From Linum tenue (Eukaryota; Streptophyta; Magnoliopsida; Malpighiales; Linaceae): a stretch of 64,000 nucleotides of DNA. Location: NCBI GenBank assembly GCA_946122785.1, contig CAMGYJ010000006.1:47202066-47266065 (forward strand), in the 5' to 3' direction. Shown here piece by piece: positions 45,202 to 55,536 of the stretch (within the stretch, counting starts at the first letter, position 1; every line of letters starts with the position of its first letter). A model generated the notes under the pieces. It saw nothing but the letters and a program-made list of their open reading frames with translations, did no database searches and was not told where the DNA came from. The translations under genes and the position numbers were made by a program.

Positions 45202-46551
45202 GTGAAGCAGCAGTATGACACCATCCGGGCTGCCCAAGCTCAGACTGCGCGTGAACAGGGCCGCGAACTGGTGACAGCCGAGACGATGGAGTGGTGTGCG
45301 GCGCTGCAGGTGATGGCGGATGGCCAGCCGAGGCAGCCCACGCGGACACGCGACCAGGGCATCGCGGCGGGCGATTTGGAGGACTTGACCGAGCAGGAGG
45401 CGGCACCGGTCAGCCTCGGAGATCTCATGACTCTAATCGCGGAGGAGCGCCAGGCGCGATTGGAGGAGACTCGGCGGATGGAGCGCAGGCTCGATGACTT
45501 TCAGGCCATGCTGGTGGCGATGCATGGCGAGAAACGCCAGGGACCGCCGAGCGCGGACGGCGAGAAGGCGGCGGCGCAGGCATTGCAAGGCGCGACGGCG
45601 CTGGTGGCGCAAGGCGCGGCGGCCCGAGCCGGCCCGAGCGCGGCGATGGTGGCAGCTGGCGCTCGCGCGTCACCGGAGGTGGAAAGGAAAGGGTGGACGT
45701 CGAGAGAGCAGAGGAAGGAGGGCGACAGCGTCGCTTTCCTCCACACAAAACCTAGGGCTGCTCCCTGGTATCACCGTGCTCTACCAGTTGGATTTCGGTT
45801 GGGTGTAGGCCGAGTGGCCCAGGAGGCGACTAAGAGTGATTTATGGAGGCCCGTTGAGGATGGTGAGCAAACTGAAGCTGGCAGTGGAGTAGTCCGAGCA
45901 TGTATAAAGGTTTGGGCCGAAGTGAGGAGGAAATTAGGCCAAAGTTGGGAAGAGTCAATTAATGAGATGAGACTTGTGGAAGATGGGCCAGGAGTAGTGG
46001 GCAACTTGGTGGAATTTGCTTTGGGCCAGGGCAGTCAGCGTAGCAGGACAAGTGACAAGCAAGGGTTGGAGTCAAATGGGTCAATTCTTGGGCCACGTAT
46101 TAGCTGTCTTTTATGGACTCTTTGGTACGACGTGTGTTTGAAGGAAAAAGAAGGTGAATTCGTGGGCTTGGGTGATGGGTTCGAAGAAGAATCACTCTCT
46201 GATTCTTACTTTGTGGAGTTTGAAAAGGAGGGTGAAGAGTCATTTGGCCATAGTTACGACACAAACTACGAGGATAGAGAAGAAGCCATTGGAGTCGGAG
46301 TTTCTAGGGTGAGATTTGTTCGAGTGGTGGAGCACAATTGGATGAAAAGGAAGCGCGAGATATGGATTGGCCAAGGCTCGGTTTGCATGAACGACATAGA
46401 GAATCGGGTCGAGCCGGTCAACCTTGAGGGAAAGGTTGGTTTCAAGTGGGAGGGGATGATAGAAACCAACTTCCGTTCACGGATGATAGAAACCAACTTC
46501 CGTGAACTGAGAATTAACCTTGGGAAGGTTGGTGGGTTAATCGTCCTTTAG
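45202..46551 (+). CDS. 449-codon frame of element B, gag-N-like then unrecognised
   Basis: Open from a GTG at 45202; the first in-frame ATG is codon 29 (45286, MEWCAAL). The ATG nearest the primer site (45164) is in another frame and stops after 13 codons, so the true start is uncertain. Residues about 65-115 (SLGDLMTLIAEERQARLEETRRMERRLDDFQAMLVAMHGEKR) are a charged helical or coiled-coil segment like the N-terminus of Ty3/gypsy gag proteins. An Ala-rich stretch follows. Residues 150-440 are mixed and acidic (EFEKEGEESFGHSYDTNYEDREE) and match nothing I know: no capsid core, no zinc knuckle, no protease or polymerase. The frame runs on through the purine tract into the LTR stub, so the last 30 or so residues are probably not native. 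It could be gag N-terminus fused to captured sequence. Confidence 0.5.
   Translation: MKQQYDTIRAAQAQTAREQGRELVTAETMEWCAALQVMADGQPRQPTRTRDQGIAAGDLEDLTEQEAAPVSLGDLMTLIAEERQARLEETRRMERRLDDFQAMLVAMHGEKRQGPPSADGEKAAAQALQGATALVAQGAAARAGPSAAMVAAGARASPEVERKGWTSREQRKEGDSVAFLHTKPRAAPWYHRALPVGFRLGVGRVAQEATKSDLWRPVEDGEQTEAGSGVVRACIKVWAEVRRKLGQSWEESINEMRLVEDGPGVVGNLVEFALGQGSQRSRTSDKQGLESNGSILGPRISCLLWTLWYDVCLKEKEGEFVGLGDGFEEESLSDSYFVEFEKEGEESFGHSYDTNYEDREEAIGVGVSRVRFVRVVEHNWMKRKREIWIGQGSVCMNDIENRVEPVNLEGKVGFKWEGMIETNFRSRMIETNFRELRINLGKVGGLIVL
46457..46505 (+). repeat. Truncated and duplicated 3' LTR start of element B
   Basis: TGATAGAAACCAACTTCCG occurs at 46457 and again at 46484. Each is followed by different sequence, and neither continues as the 5' LTR does (TTCGGTTTCTATAATT). 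The 27-bp spacing suggests a small duplication at the break. Confidence 0.65.
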
Positions 46552-47223
46552 TGGATATAGTGTTGGGTTATGAAAAGTGGTGATGGAACGTGGCTGGATT
46601 CTTTCACAATAATCGATTTGATCAAGCAATCTTGTTCTAGTGCATAATGGAAAGATCATGTGGCTATGACTTTCAGGTATCCATTTGCTAACTATATGGT
46701 AGTGAATCGAATAGTCAAGGGAGCTTTGCTGCTAATTACTTAATTCATGATTGTAGTAAGGATCGTGAAGGGATTGTTGGTTAATTATAGAAATTTGAGG
46801 AAATCTACATGAAGAGTTTTAAGAGGTAGGAGGTGGGATGCTATCGAAATCGGAAATTGATCATGGAATATTACGTAGGTTGAGAAGCATACATGAGGTG
46901 AGTGTGAGGGGATAACAATTTCTTTTAGTTTATGCTTTTTGTTTTAAGTTATTGTTTAGTCAATTGTCTAGTAACCGCGATTATGTGTGTGAGGCATCGC
47001 ACCGCCCACTTAAGGTGGAGGCACGCGTCGTGCTAATTATGTGATGTATATTTGTACGTAACATGAACCTCCGGGCGGTTGGGCCACTATTGGACGTAGT
47101 AGATGGTCGGATCACTACTGGACGGTGATTCGTAACGCAGCAGTTGATCGAGTATTTTGGATGAAAACTGGACGGTGATACGTAACGCAGTACTTGATCG
47201 GGCATGGATTGGACGGCTATACG
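46506..47223 (+). repeat. LTR3, middle segment (first copy)
   Basis: Continues LTR3. It includes 'gtgtgaggcatcgcaccgcc' and GGACGGTGATACGTAAC repeats at 47118-47223. From about 46760 it is duplicated at 48088. Confidence 0.65.
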
Positions 47224-48087
47224 AAAAGGAGCGAAAACTGGGACAAGAGGTGAAAAACGGCAGAGTTCACGATTTTCTTTTGATGTTCACGGTCCTATAT
47301 GACCATGAAAAAGAGCCGGTGGTCGTGAACGTTGAGCCGTCCAGGGCCACAATGCAAGTTACTGACGCTAATTGAGTTCACGGTCTAGAAGACCGTGAAC
47401 AGGAGGTGTTGGTCGTGAACCCATGGAAGCAAAGCGATGCGTTTCGGCGCCCGTCTTCAGTTCATAGACGCGTTTCAGAGTTCACGGCCATGAACTGAGG
47501 CCGTGAACTGAGCTCGTTCACTGTTTAAAAGCTGAGTTGAAAGGAAGAGAAAGGGGAGAGCCCATTGTGTGAGAAAGCCTTCTTCAGATTTTTAGAGAGA
47601 GAAACACGAACCAAAGGAGAAGGAGGCTAGGGTTTTGCTCCAAGGTGGGATTTGGGAAGATTCTCCTCAAGAGAAGTTCAGCACAAGTGTCTAGAAGATT
47701 GGAAGCCTCACTTAAGATGGTTTCTACCTCTTCTCCTTGTGTTTCTCACATTTCTAGTATGGAGTAGATTTCTTTTCACTTGGGTGTTGTGAACCCTAAC
47801 TAGCTACCATGTAGTTTCTTTTATGTGAATTGAATGATTGTCATTGGGTATTGTTTAATTCAATGATTGAGGTATTATTCATGTTGATTGTGCATGCTTG
47901 TGCTTAGCAACCTAAGGACTGTGCATGTTTTGTGCTTAGCATCCTCACGTTTGTGCATGCTGGTGCTTATCAACCTAAGGATTGTGCATAATTGTGCTTA
48001 GCATCCTTAGGTTTGTGCATGTTGGTGCTTAGCAATCTAATTAGCCACTTTAACATAGATTAGAGAGGAAAATCCTCCTTCCAAGGG
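47224..48087 (+). repeat. LTR1 internal fragment
   Basis: Corresponds to the middle of LTR1: CACGGTC array with a perfect GTTCACGGTC-TAGAA-GACCGTGAAC hairpin (47376-47400), TTTAAAAG, leader, and the 31-bp tandem repeat. Both LTR1 ends are missing and both junctions lie within LTR3. Confidence 0.7.
47889..48039 (+). repeat. 31-bp tandem repeat, five copies
   Basis: Units begin TGTGCATG and end in variants of CTTAGCAACCTAAGGAT or CTTAGCATCCTTAGGTT, alternating between two types. The reverse complement of one unit appears at the window end (63972-64000) in a minus-strand LTR1, so it is an LTR1 subfamily feature. Confidence 0.85.
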
Positions 48088-48471
48088 ATCGTGAAGGGAT
48101 TGTTGGTAAATTATAGAAATTTGAGGAAATATACATGAAGAGTTTTAAGCGGTAAGAGGAGGGATGCTATCGAAATCGGAAATTGATCATGGAATATTAC
48201 GTAGGTTGAGAAGCATGCAAATCACGGGAAACTAGCATGATCATGGCTTGGAGGATTATGGAGTTCATATCGACTGCGGAGTGCAACCATACATGAGGTG
48301 AGTGTAAAGGATTAAGTTATTGTTAGTTAATTGTCTAGTAACCGCAATTATGTGTGTGAGGCATCGCACCGCCTACTTAAGGTGGAGGCACGCGTCATGC
48401 TATTTATGTGATGTATGTTTGTATGTAAAATCAACCCCTATGCGGTTGGGCCACTACTGGACGCGGTAGAT

Positions 48472-49176
48472 CAGCGGCGGATCCAGGATATAATAGAACA
48501 CTGGGCCGCATTTTGAATAGAATATTAGATATCGTAAATAAAATTTTTTGGGTAAATAAAATTTATTAGCTAAACCTTTTCGAAGTTTTTGAATTATTAG
48601 CCAAACTTTCACAATACAAAGTATTAGTCAAATGTTAACTTACTGTTAGCAGTTTTGTTAGTAATATTGACTTGGCAACATGATACTGACATAGAAGAGA
48701 CACGTGGTAGTCAATATTCTAAAATTTTAGTATTTCAATTAAGAAAATAGTTACAAAAATACCAACGATAACAAATAAATGGCTAATATTTTTATGTGTT
48801 GCAAAAGATTTGGCTACTATCTTGTATTTGGAATGTTTTGGCTTATAATTTGGAAAGTTTGAAATGCGTGGCTAATAAATTGTAGTTTTCGTTCATTACA
48901 AATGCCAATTGTACTAGAAGGCTTTTTAATTTGACAACTCCATCAATAATATAATTGTATGCTAAATTGAGTGTAGTTGATTGGATATGTTCATCTAGAT
49001 TATTTTCCTAGCTACACAAAATCCTATTATCAAATAACACTCGCCGACTTTTAAATTGCACTGGGCCAAATATCTAAAATCGAATAATTTATAAGTGCTA
49101 TAGAATATATACTAGCTCTGAATTCGGAAGAGGGCTGGGTCGTGGCGCGGGTTGGCCCAGCCCTAGATCCGCCGAT
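48472..49176. mobile_element. Mutator-like non-autonomous element, 705 bp
   Basis: Perfect 9-bp target duplication GCGGTAGAT (48463-48471 and 49177-49185), the Mutator signature. Short imperfect inverted termini CAGCGGCGGATCCAGG and ATCGGCGGATCTAGGG. AT-rich interior without a frame. The empty site is visible in LTR3 at 39808. Confidence 0.85.
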
Positions 49177-49189
49177 GCGGTAGATGGTC

Positions 49190-49425
49190 GGTTCACTGCT
49201 AGACGGCGATCCGTAACACCGCAATTGATCGAGTATTTTGAGTCAAAACTGGACGGCGATACGTAACGCAGTAGTTGACCGGGCATGGGCTGGACGACGA
49301 CACGTAACGCAACACCATTTCCAAGGTAAGTATTCTAGCGGACGACGATACGCAACGTAGTTGGCATACCAAGGTAGGGACACCGGACGGTGATACGTAA
49401 CGCAGTGGTCCCTAATAGTTAAATG
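49190..49425 (+). repeat. GGACGGCGATACGTAACGCAG repeat cluster
   Basis: Five diverged units separated by 20-40 bp of less conserved sequence. Two units in the solo LTR3 and two to three at 47118-47223 show copy-number variation. Confidence 0.75.
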
Positions 49426-49910
49426 TATGAGTTTAGGATAGAAGTAGATAACCTTTATAAGATAAGGTTAGGAGGGTATAAGTGTTTTCATAAGTTATTA
49501 AGGTATAAAGTAATAAGGATAGAGGTAAATAACTTATATTAGATAAGGATAAGGGTAAAGATCTTATATGGATTGTGTTGGAATAAGTTGTTAAGGGTAG
49601 AAAGCGAGAACAGCTTTCGTGCTAGAAGTGGAAACACTAATAATGTGTTTAGTAAAGGATTTCCTAGGGCAAAGACCATAAGAAGTAACGACGAGACTGA
49701 CCCCTTCTCACTCACCAGGTTGAGGAAGGGTTAGCGGATGAGGATTTCGAGAAGAGGCAAGGCGAGGCGAGCAGCCGCACCAGCACATGATGAGATGTCA
49801 AGGAGCTCGTGAGGATTTAGAGTTAGACTTGATTAGTTGAATCTTGTATCATGATCATGAGTATAAACTGGAGGTTCAAGGTTCATGGTTTGAGTTGTTT
49901 TGAGTGTTTG

Positions 49911-51848
49911 TGACTCACACAAAACACAACACTAGAAATCCCCTCTAGAGCCCTAGTTTTTAAACCTTAGAGGGGTGCAGCAAAGGTAGGGGTGTCCATT
50001 CAGCTTCGGTTTTTCGGGTTTACCCGAAAACGACCCGATTATATATATTTTCGGTTTTTGGGTTCGGGTTCATTTCGGGTTTTTCGGTTACAGGTTTGCT
50101 TTTTCTTATCAGTTTTTTGGGTTCCGGCTAAACACCTCCAATGAATAAAAACTCAGCCCATATTCTTAGGCGTTCGGGTTTTCGGTTTTCGGTTTTGTTT
50201 TAACCGAACCCGAACACGATAAGGAATTTTCAGGTTTTGGGTAACTGGAACCCGCAAGTCCTTATCGTGTTCGGGTTCGGTTCAGTTTCAGTGATTTTCA
50301 GTTTCGGGTATTCGGGTTTTTTTCGGATTTCGGTTCGTGTAACCGCACCCGACCCGAATTGACACCCCTAAGCATAGGGCAAGTAAGTTTTAATTATCAA
50401 CCCGGGTCGACCCATGTACCCCTACTTCAATCGCTTAGGTTTTTATCTAGCAAGCAACTTTTGGGTTAAGAACTAATGGAACTACAAACTAAACAAGCAA
50501 AGAAAAGTAAATAAAGGAAACTTCTAACTAAGGGAGCTTCACCCAGGAGTTGCTTCCCCCTAACTAGCTACCATGACTCGTTGGATTGAATAGAGTCGTG
50601 TGGTGTAGGTGGTTGTGAACCGCGAGGGTGAGCAACTAGGGATCGATTTGTCACGAAATCAATTCACTAGCGAAAAATTTGTCACGTGATCGATCCACTC
50701 ACGCCGTTTAGGGGAACCGCTAGGAGGAGCAATTAGTGATCGATTTGTCACGGAATCGATCCTCTCACTCAGTCTCTAGGGGTTGCCTAGGTCTCTCCCT
50801 CATACCGGAGTTTGAGCAGCTTAATCACGAACAACCGAGATGCAAACTTGACTCAATGGAGATGCTCATCTCTAATCTAGATAGTAGGCACAAAGTGCCC
50901 AGGAAAACCAAGCTTTTCAAGCCTACCTAAAAATGTGTGGTTTTCTCTAATCTCGGTTAGGCAAGCACACAAGATTTGGAAGCACAACTAAGCACAATCA
51001 CCACGAAAACACCTCTAATACTCAAATTGATGCAAACTCATACAAAATCATTCAATCTAAACAAATAATTACAAAGTATTAGTTAGGGATCTACAACACC
51101 CAAGAGAAAAGAGTGAGTTTCTAAAGAGAGAAGAGAAGGATTACAAATTTGAGCTCAAGATCTTCTTCTTCTTCTTCTAGGCTTGAATCCTTGTCTTCAA
51201 GATCCACCCAAGCCTCCAATGAGGCTCCCAGATCACTCTAGCACTCCCTCTCTCTCACTAGAACTCCCCTTTGGTGTTTTTGGGCAAACCCTAGAGAGGG
51301 AATTGAATTTCTCTCCAAAAACCAGCTCTCCCTTCTCTCTCCCCGCTGGTGTCTTCATATTTGTCCGAAAGTGACCGGTTCACGGACACGTTGTCCAGTT
51401 CACGGCCGTGAACACCTAAACACGTCCGTGAACTGAGTGTCGTCTCCAAAAAACATCGCTTCGCTTCTGTTGTTCACGGTCATTGGCCCCAGTTCACGGT
51501 CTTAGCAACCGTAAACTCCCTTGGCGTCAATAAACTCTGAAACCTCGATGGACTGCTCGATGTTCATAGTTTGTGGCTCCAGTTCACGGTCTTAGGAGAC
51601 TGTGAACTCCCTTGTTTGACTGTGAACTGTGGCTGCTACTTTACTTTGACTTCGGACTTTTCTTCGGGTTTTCCGCTTTTTGACCTCCAATTATCCCAAA
51701 ATTCGACCTCGGCCCTTCCACACGTGCTAGGACTATAAATATATCAAAACAAGCACAACCTAGCTTGAAATATGTCGAGTAGCGATGATATACTAAGCTA
51801 AACGAATAAGAAATGAGGGGTAAAATGTGTACATTTTGGCCCGAATCA
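49911..51848 (-). repeat. Solo LTR1 with target duplication GTTTG
   Basis: Minus orientation: begins TGACTCACAC and ends GCCCGAATCA on the plus strand. Perfect 5-bp duplications GTTTG (49906-49910 and 51849-51853). 1,938 bp including a nested hAT MITE. CACGGTC array at 51375-51620. It is inserted in one copy of a duplicated segment of LTR3. Confidence 0.9.
49987..50370. mobile_element. hAT-type MITE, 384 bp, TTCGGGTT-rich
   Basis: Terminal inverted repeats TAGGGGTGTCCATTC and TAGGGGTGTCAATTC. Target duplication AGCAAAGG/AGCATAGG, 7 of 8 bases. The interior is almost wholly TTCGGGTTTTCGG-type sequence and its complement. No frame. Confidence 0.85.
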
Positions 51849-52158
51849 GTTTGTATGGGGATTGCCCAAGTGTTTAGGGCATTTCATTTGAAAAGGATTC
51901 AGTTGTATTTGTTTTAATGAAGTCTTGAGTATTGTTTTCAAGTTGAATCTTGTATCATGATTATGAGTATAAACTGGAGGTTCAAGGTTCATGGTTTGAG
52001 TCGTTTTGAGCGTTTGTATGGGGATTGCCCAAGTGTTTAGGGCATTTCATTTGAAAAGTATTCAGTTGTATTTGTATAAATGAATTCTTGAGTATTGTTT
52101 TTAATCGGCTCCGGAGCCATGGTTATTTTGGTTTGGTTAAAAGTATCGGGACGTTACA
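51849..52158 (+). repeat. LTR3, right end with internal direct duplication
   Basis: The segment 'tgtatcatgattatgagtat' through 'gagtattgttttta' (about 51950-52105) repeats 49845-49910 joined to 51849-51938: two copies of about 160 bp in tandem, the first split by the solo LTR1. Confidence 0.75.
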
Positions 52159-52163
52159 CAACA

Positions 52164-52475
52164 AGCCTTCACCCCAAATGATTGCATTATTTGAAGAAAT
52201 GGTTGCAAAAGGCTATGATTGGGGAATGACGAAGCGAGGAAGGAAGATTCGAGAAAGGGGAGTGCATTCCACCGAAGCAATTCCTTCACTTGAAGCGAGG
52301 ATTGATAAGTTGATCATGGTAATTTACTAATTTTGGATGATCGGAAGCAAGACAAGAGCTCATTTATAGTGTGTGAATGGTATTAAAGTCCCAACCATGC
52401 GGTAGAAAAATGTCAAATTATGAGGAAAGTGAACACTCCGGAAGAACAAGTGAACTTCATTGCTAATGTTAGGAA
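52164..52475 (+). pseudogene. gag of element D, second part
   Basis: Continues ...NKPSPQMIALFEEMVAKGYDWGMTKRGRKIRERGVHSTEAIPSLEARIDKLIMVI, then STPEEQVNFIANVRN, the equivalent of element A's EEQVSFIANARGNN. It stops at the LTR2 fragment. About 400 bp of gag (the Gln-rich segment) is deleted. Confidence 0.75.
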
Positions 52476-53047
52476 CTAGGGTTCCTCAAATTCTAAGTGA
52501 AGGAATTTACTCCATAGAGAAGAGAGAGAATGCAGAAATTTGATCTAGATCTTGAATCTCCATCTCCAAGCATGATTCCCGAGCCCTAATGGTGAAGATG
52601 TCCTCTAAAGTAGCTCCAAGAATGTTCTCAAATCGCTCTCTCTCTCTCTCTAGGATTCGTGCGTTGGATGTTTGGGAAACAAAACCCAGCTCTCCACACT
52701 CAAAAATCGCAGAAAATGGACTTATACCCGAGTAGTGGGTAGAAATATGGTCGTGTTTCTCAGTTCGTGCTTCTTCTTAGCACTAAAAACAAGGACGAAG
52801 GAGGGAAAAACACGGTCATGGTTCTCATGCCCGTATTTCTTCCTCGGATCCACTTTCGAGTGGCTTTTAAGTGGCCAAACGACATCCGATTGACCCAAAT
52901 CTTGCGCATATGCCTCCCTTTACTTGCTAGGACCTTAAATATGATAAAATAACACAACCTAGCATAAAAATATGCCATGGACAACATAAATCAAGCCAAA
53001 ATGATCAAGAAATGATGGTGTAAACATGTGTAAATATGGTGTTATCA
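52476..53047 (-). repeat. LTR2 fragment inserted in gag of D
   Basis: Plus-strand end TGGTGTTATCA is the LTR2 outer terminus. It aligns with 22370-23125 but its palindrome array is shortened. The inner half of the LTR and the adjacent gag are deleted, so no duplication can be scored. Confidence 0.7.
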
Positions 53048-54231
53048 ACCACGAGGAACTTTACCTTCACAAACCGTTGCTAACCTCAAAGATCAAAGAG
53101 CGGGGTGCATTCTATCTCACTTAGAAGCAGAAAGGTAACTCAAGATGTTGCAGGAGATAATTCTAGAAGAAAAATAAAAACATTCTAAGGTTGATCAACA
53201 AGGTCCATTAGAAGGAAAGAATGAAGAGGCTAAGAAGGCACTATCGACGCCACCTCTCGTGGCTGAGTACAACCTCCATTTCCTTTCCCCACATGAGTTA
53301 ACAAGGATCATTTGGAGGTAGAGTTCGGAAAATTCGTGGAGATGCTCAAGAAGCTCAATGTTTGTTCCTTTCTTGGAAGCGATGGCGCAAATGTCGAGGT
53401 CTATATGTAAAGTTTCTTAAGGGGCTTCTCTCCAAAAACCCGAAATTCAAAAACCTTGGCTCAGTCACTCTGAGCGAGGAGTGCTCGGCCATCATCAAAA
53501 ACAAATTTCTTCAAAAGCGACAGGATACAAGTAGGTTTACTCTTCTTCTTTATATTGTAACATGTCTTATAGAAAAATCCTTGGAGGATTTAGGAGCTAG
53601 CATCAATTTCAGGCCATACAAGATTTACCAGAAGTTAGAACTAGGTGAATTGAAATCCACTAGGTTGAGAGTTACATTGGTTAACCGTTTTGTGATTTGT
53701 CCTAGAGGAATACTGGAAGATGTCCTACTTCAAGTGGGCAAGTTTTACTATCCGACGGATTTTTTTTTCCTGGATATTAGTGAGGATACCGACGCGCTCC
53801 TCTTACGAGGATGAACTTTCCTAGCCACTACCATGGCATTAATAGATATGAATGAGAGAACATTGATTTTGAGGGACCGTGAAGAGAGTATCACTTTTTC
53901 GATTGATCAAACTGATAAACTTGAGAATGTAGATTGAATAGAATCGACTGGTGTTATTGTAAGTGGATGTAAGCGTTCCAAGGCAATCCCCACTTTTGCT
54001 CCTCATGTTTGAGGTGATGTGAAGCAGGATTTGAATGCGGGTGCGAAACCCGAAGTTTAAAAGAAGGAGTGGAGCAAAAAAATATCAATGCTTTCCCCGC
54101 AACAAAACAAGGACAAGGATAAAGCAATCGCCTATGAGGACCATACTTTGGAAGTGGTGATTCGAGGTGCCAAGTTTCAACTCGAGAATGTGGTGGATCC
54201 AATCTTGATGGCCTCATGTTCTAAAGCATGA
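53048..54231 (+). pseudogene. gag C-terminus and protease of element D
   Basis: Begins with the RGTLPSQTVANLKDQR equivalent. The 150-aa stretch at 53362-53814 contains VTLSEECSAIIKNKFLQKRQDTSRFTLLLYI, the active-site-like LEDLGASINFRPYKIYQKLELGELKSTRLRVTL, and FVICPRGILEDVLLQVGKFYYPTDFFFLDISEDTDALLLRG, then a stop where relatives read GRPFLAT. It ends FQLENVVDPILMASCSKA with TGA at 54229. This is the Athila retropepsin, again with DLGAS rather than DTG. Polymerase is absent. Confidence 0.8.
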
Positions 54232-54271
54232 TGATCTGTAACGTCTAGTTAAGGACGTACAACAAGAGCTT

Positions 54272-54289
54272 TTTGGGAGGCAACCCAAC
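54272..54289 (+). other. Conserved post-protease hairpin (element D)
   Basis: TTTGGGAGGCAACCCAAC, stem of 5-6 bp, 40 bp after the protease stop and followed by a T-rich tract. Confidence 0.6.
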
Positions 54290-54479
54290 GTAGGTTTGTA
54301 TTTCTTTTCCTTATTTTTCACTTTTTGTGTGTGTGCGCGCGTTAGATTCAACTGTGAGTGTTTTGGATTATCATCGTGCCCATGGTTGGTGTTTTTATAT
54401 ATGAATGTGTTGTGTTTGAGTTTGGGGCATGGTTGAATCGATTGAGTTTGAAAATTATGGAAATCCCCTATTTTTGCAC

Positions 54480-54713
54480 ACATCCGTGAAGATTACACCC
54501 AACCCGTGATGTTGACGGAATCTCTAATGATTTGCAGATATCACTGGTCGCGTGTAATGTTCACGGGCAACTGTCGTGATTTTAAATGCATCATGATGGC
54601 AGCCCAAAACTCACCATTTTTGGTCGAGATCAAGGTTTGTGTGTTAGGATCACGGCCTGTGATCATGATCTCGACAACAAAACCATGATCTTGAACCTCG
54701 GGATGTATAAATA
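54480..54713 (+). promoter_or_regulatory. Internal promoter-like block of element D
   Basis: CCGTGA/TCACGG half-sites, including GATCACGGCCTGTGATC near 54648, then TATAAATA at 54706-54713. Same order as in A, E and G, but more decayed. Confidence 0.45.
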
Positions 54714-55448
54714 GGACGTGAATTTCACCCAACTGTGAATTCATCTTTGCCGGAATCGTCTGAATCTTTTACCGGAAATCATCATCTCATACCATTTTTT
54801 CTCAATTTGATCTAGTTCCGGGCGCCAAAATCAAAAACCAAACACATACCCAAACTCCCCTCCCCTGGGCGCACCTATACAATGATTTTGGAGAGATTTG
54901 GCGTTGATTTTGTAGCCAACAACTTTCTCCGATGAGGCTCTTGCGAGCTTTTCCTCTCACTTATTCAACCGCTTTTTGACTCCCCCGCTACCTTTTCACC
55001 TTCCTCTTCGATCCTATTGAGTTTCCGTGTGTGTTTTGAACCTTTACTTGATCAATTTTGGAGAATCGGATTTAGGTATCTTAGGTGAAGAGAATTGGAA
55101 ATTTTTGCATGATTTATGAAATTGGGCGAGGACTAGTTGAATTATGATTATTGCATGATGGTTAAGTGATTGAGGAGATAGTGTGCCATGGTGTGCCAGA
55201 CTTTGCATGATATGGTGGTTGAACTGAACAATGCCCACCAAGTGTATGCTTTAAATTTATGGGATTGGTACACTTTTGTGCATTTAAATGGTGGTTACCG
55301 ATGGACGATTTAGGCTTGACTTTGCAACTTTTGTGATCTATGAAACACATAGTTTCATCCTTGGTATGCCTTTGGGTTGTTTGAGCTTAAATTTTGGTCA
55401 TCCGGCCTTGTGAAATACCTATGAAGGCATGTTACCTATGTTGGAACT
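54714..55448 (+). other. Leader between internal TATA and ORF2 of element D
   Basis: No legible frame. Aligns with 28943-29706 of element E at 'gcccaccaagtg' and neighbouring words. Confidence 0.5.
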
Positions 55449-55462
55449 CAAGTGTGGGGGAG
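55449..55462 (+). other. Internal polypurine-like tract before ORF2 (element D)
   Basis: CAAGTGTGGGGGAG, 75 bp before the ORF2 ATG. Confidence 0.62.
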
Positions 55463-55536
55463 CCAATTTTTTACCCAATGTGCTTTGTCTTACGATTGTT
55501 CGACGTATGGTGCTTGTGTCTTCGTATTTTCCCAGG

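Larger units (their letters stand above)
44824..46505 (+). mobile_element. Element B: non-autonomous iMet-primed LTR element, 3' LTR truncated
   Basis: 5' LTR 44824-45143 (TGATAGAAACC...TTCTATCA), initiator tRNA-Met primer site, one long frame (45202-46551), purine tract AGTGGGAGGGGA and the first 20 or so bases of a 3' LTR (46457), copied again at 46484. The 3' end context 'ccttgagggaaaggttggtttcaag' parallels element C (63194-63218), so B and C are related. Confidence 0.75.
48088..49910 (+). repeat. LTR3, second copy, interrupted by a MULE
   Basis: Begins GGATCGTGAAGGGATTG, repeating 46763 onward. Continues past the MULE with five GATACGTAACGCAG-type units (49190-49420) and then 'cgagactgaccccttctcac', which also lies at 40070 in the solo LTR3. 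Confidence 0.7.
44463..52158 (+). mobile_element. LTR3 insertion in gag of D, target duplication CAACA
   Basis: Starts TGTAACACCCCGAG and ends CGGGACGTTACA, with perfect CAACA duplications (44458-44462 and 52159-52163). No coding internal region of its own remains: it consists of LTR3 sequence with an internal duplication (46760-47223 repeated at 48088 onward) broken by an iMet-primed element, an LTR1 fragment, a MULE and a solo LTR1. It may be a rearranged solo LTR or two LTRs whose internal region was lost. Confidence 0.75.

Noticed and set aside
47889..48039. CRISPR-like array
   Set aside because: The repeats are directly adjacent, diverged and have no unique spacers. The setting is a plant LTR.
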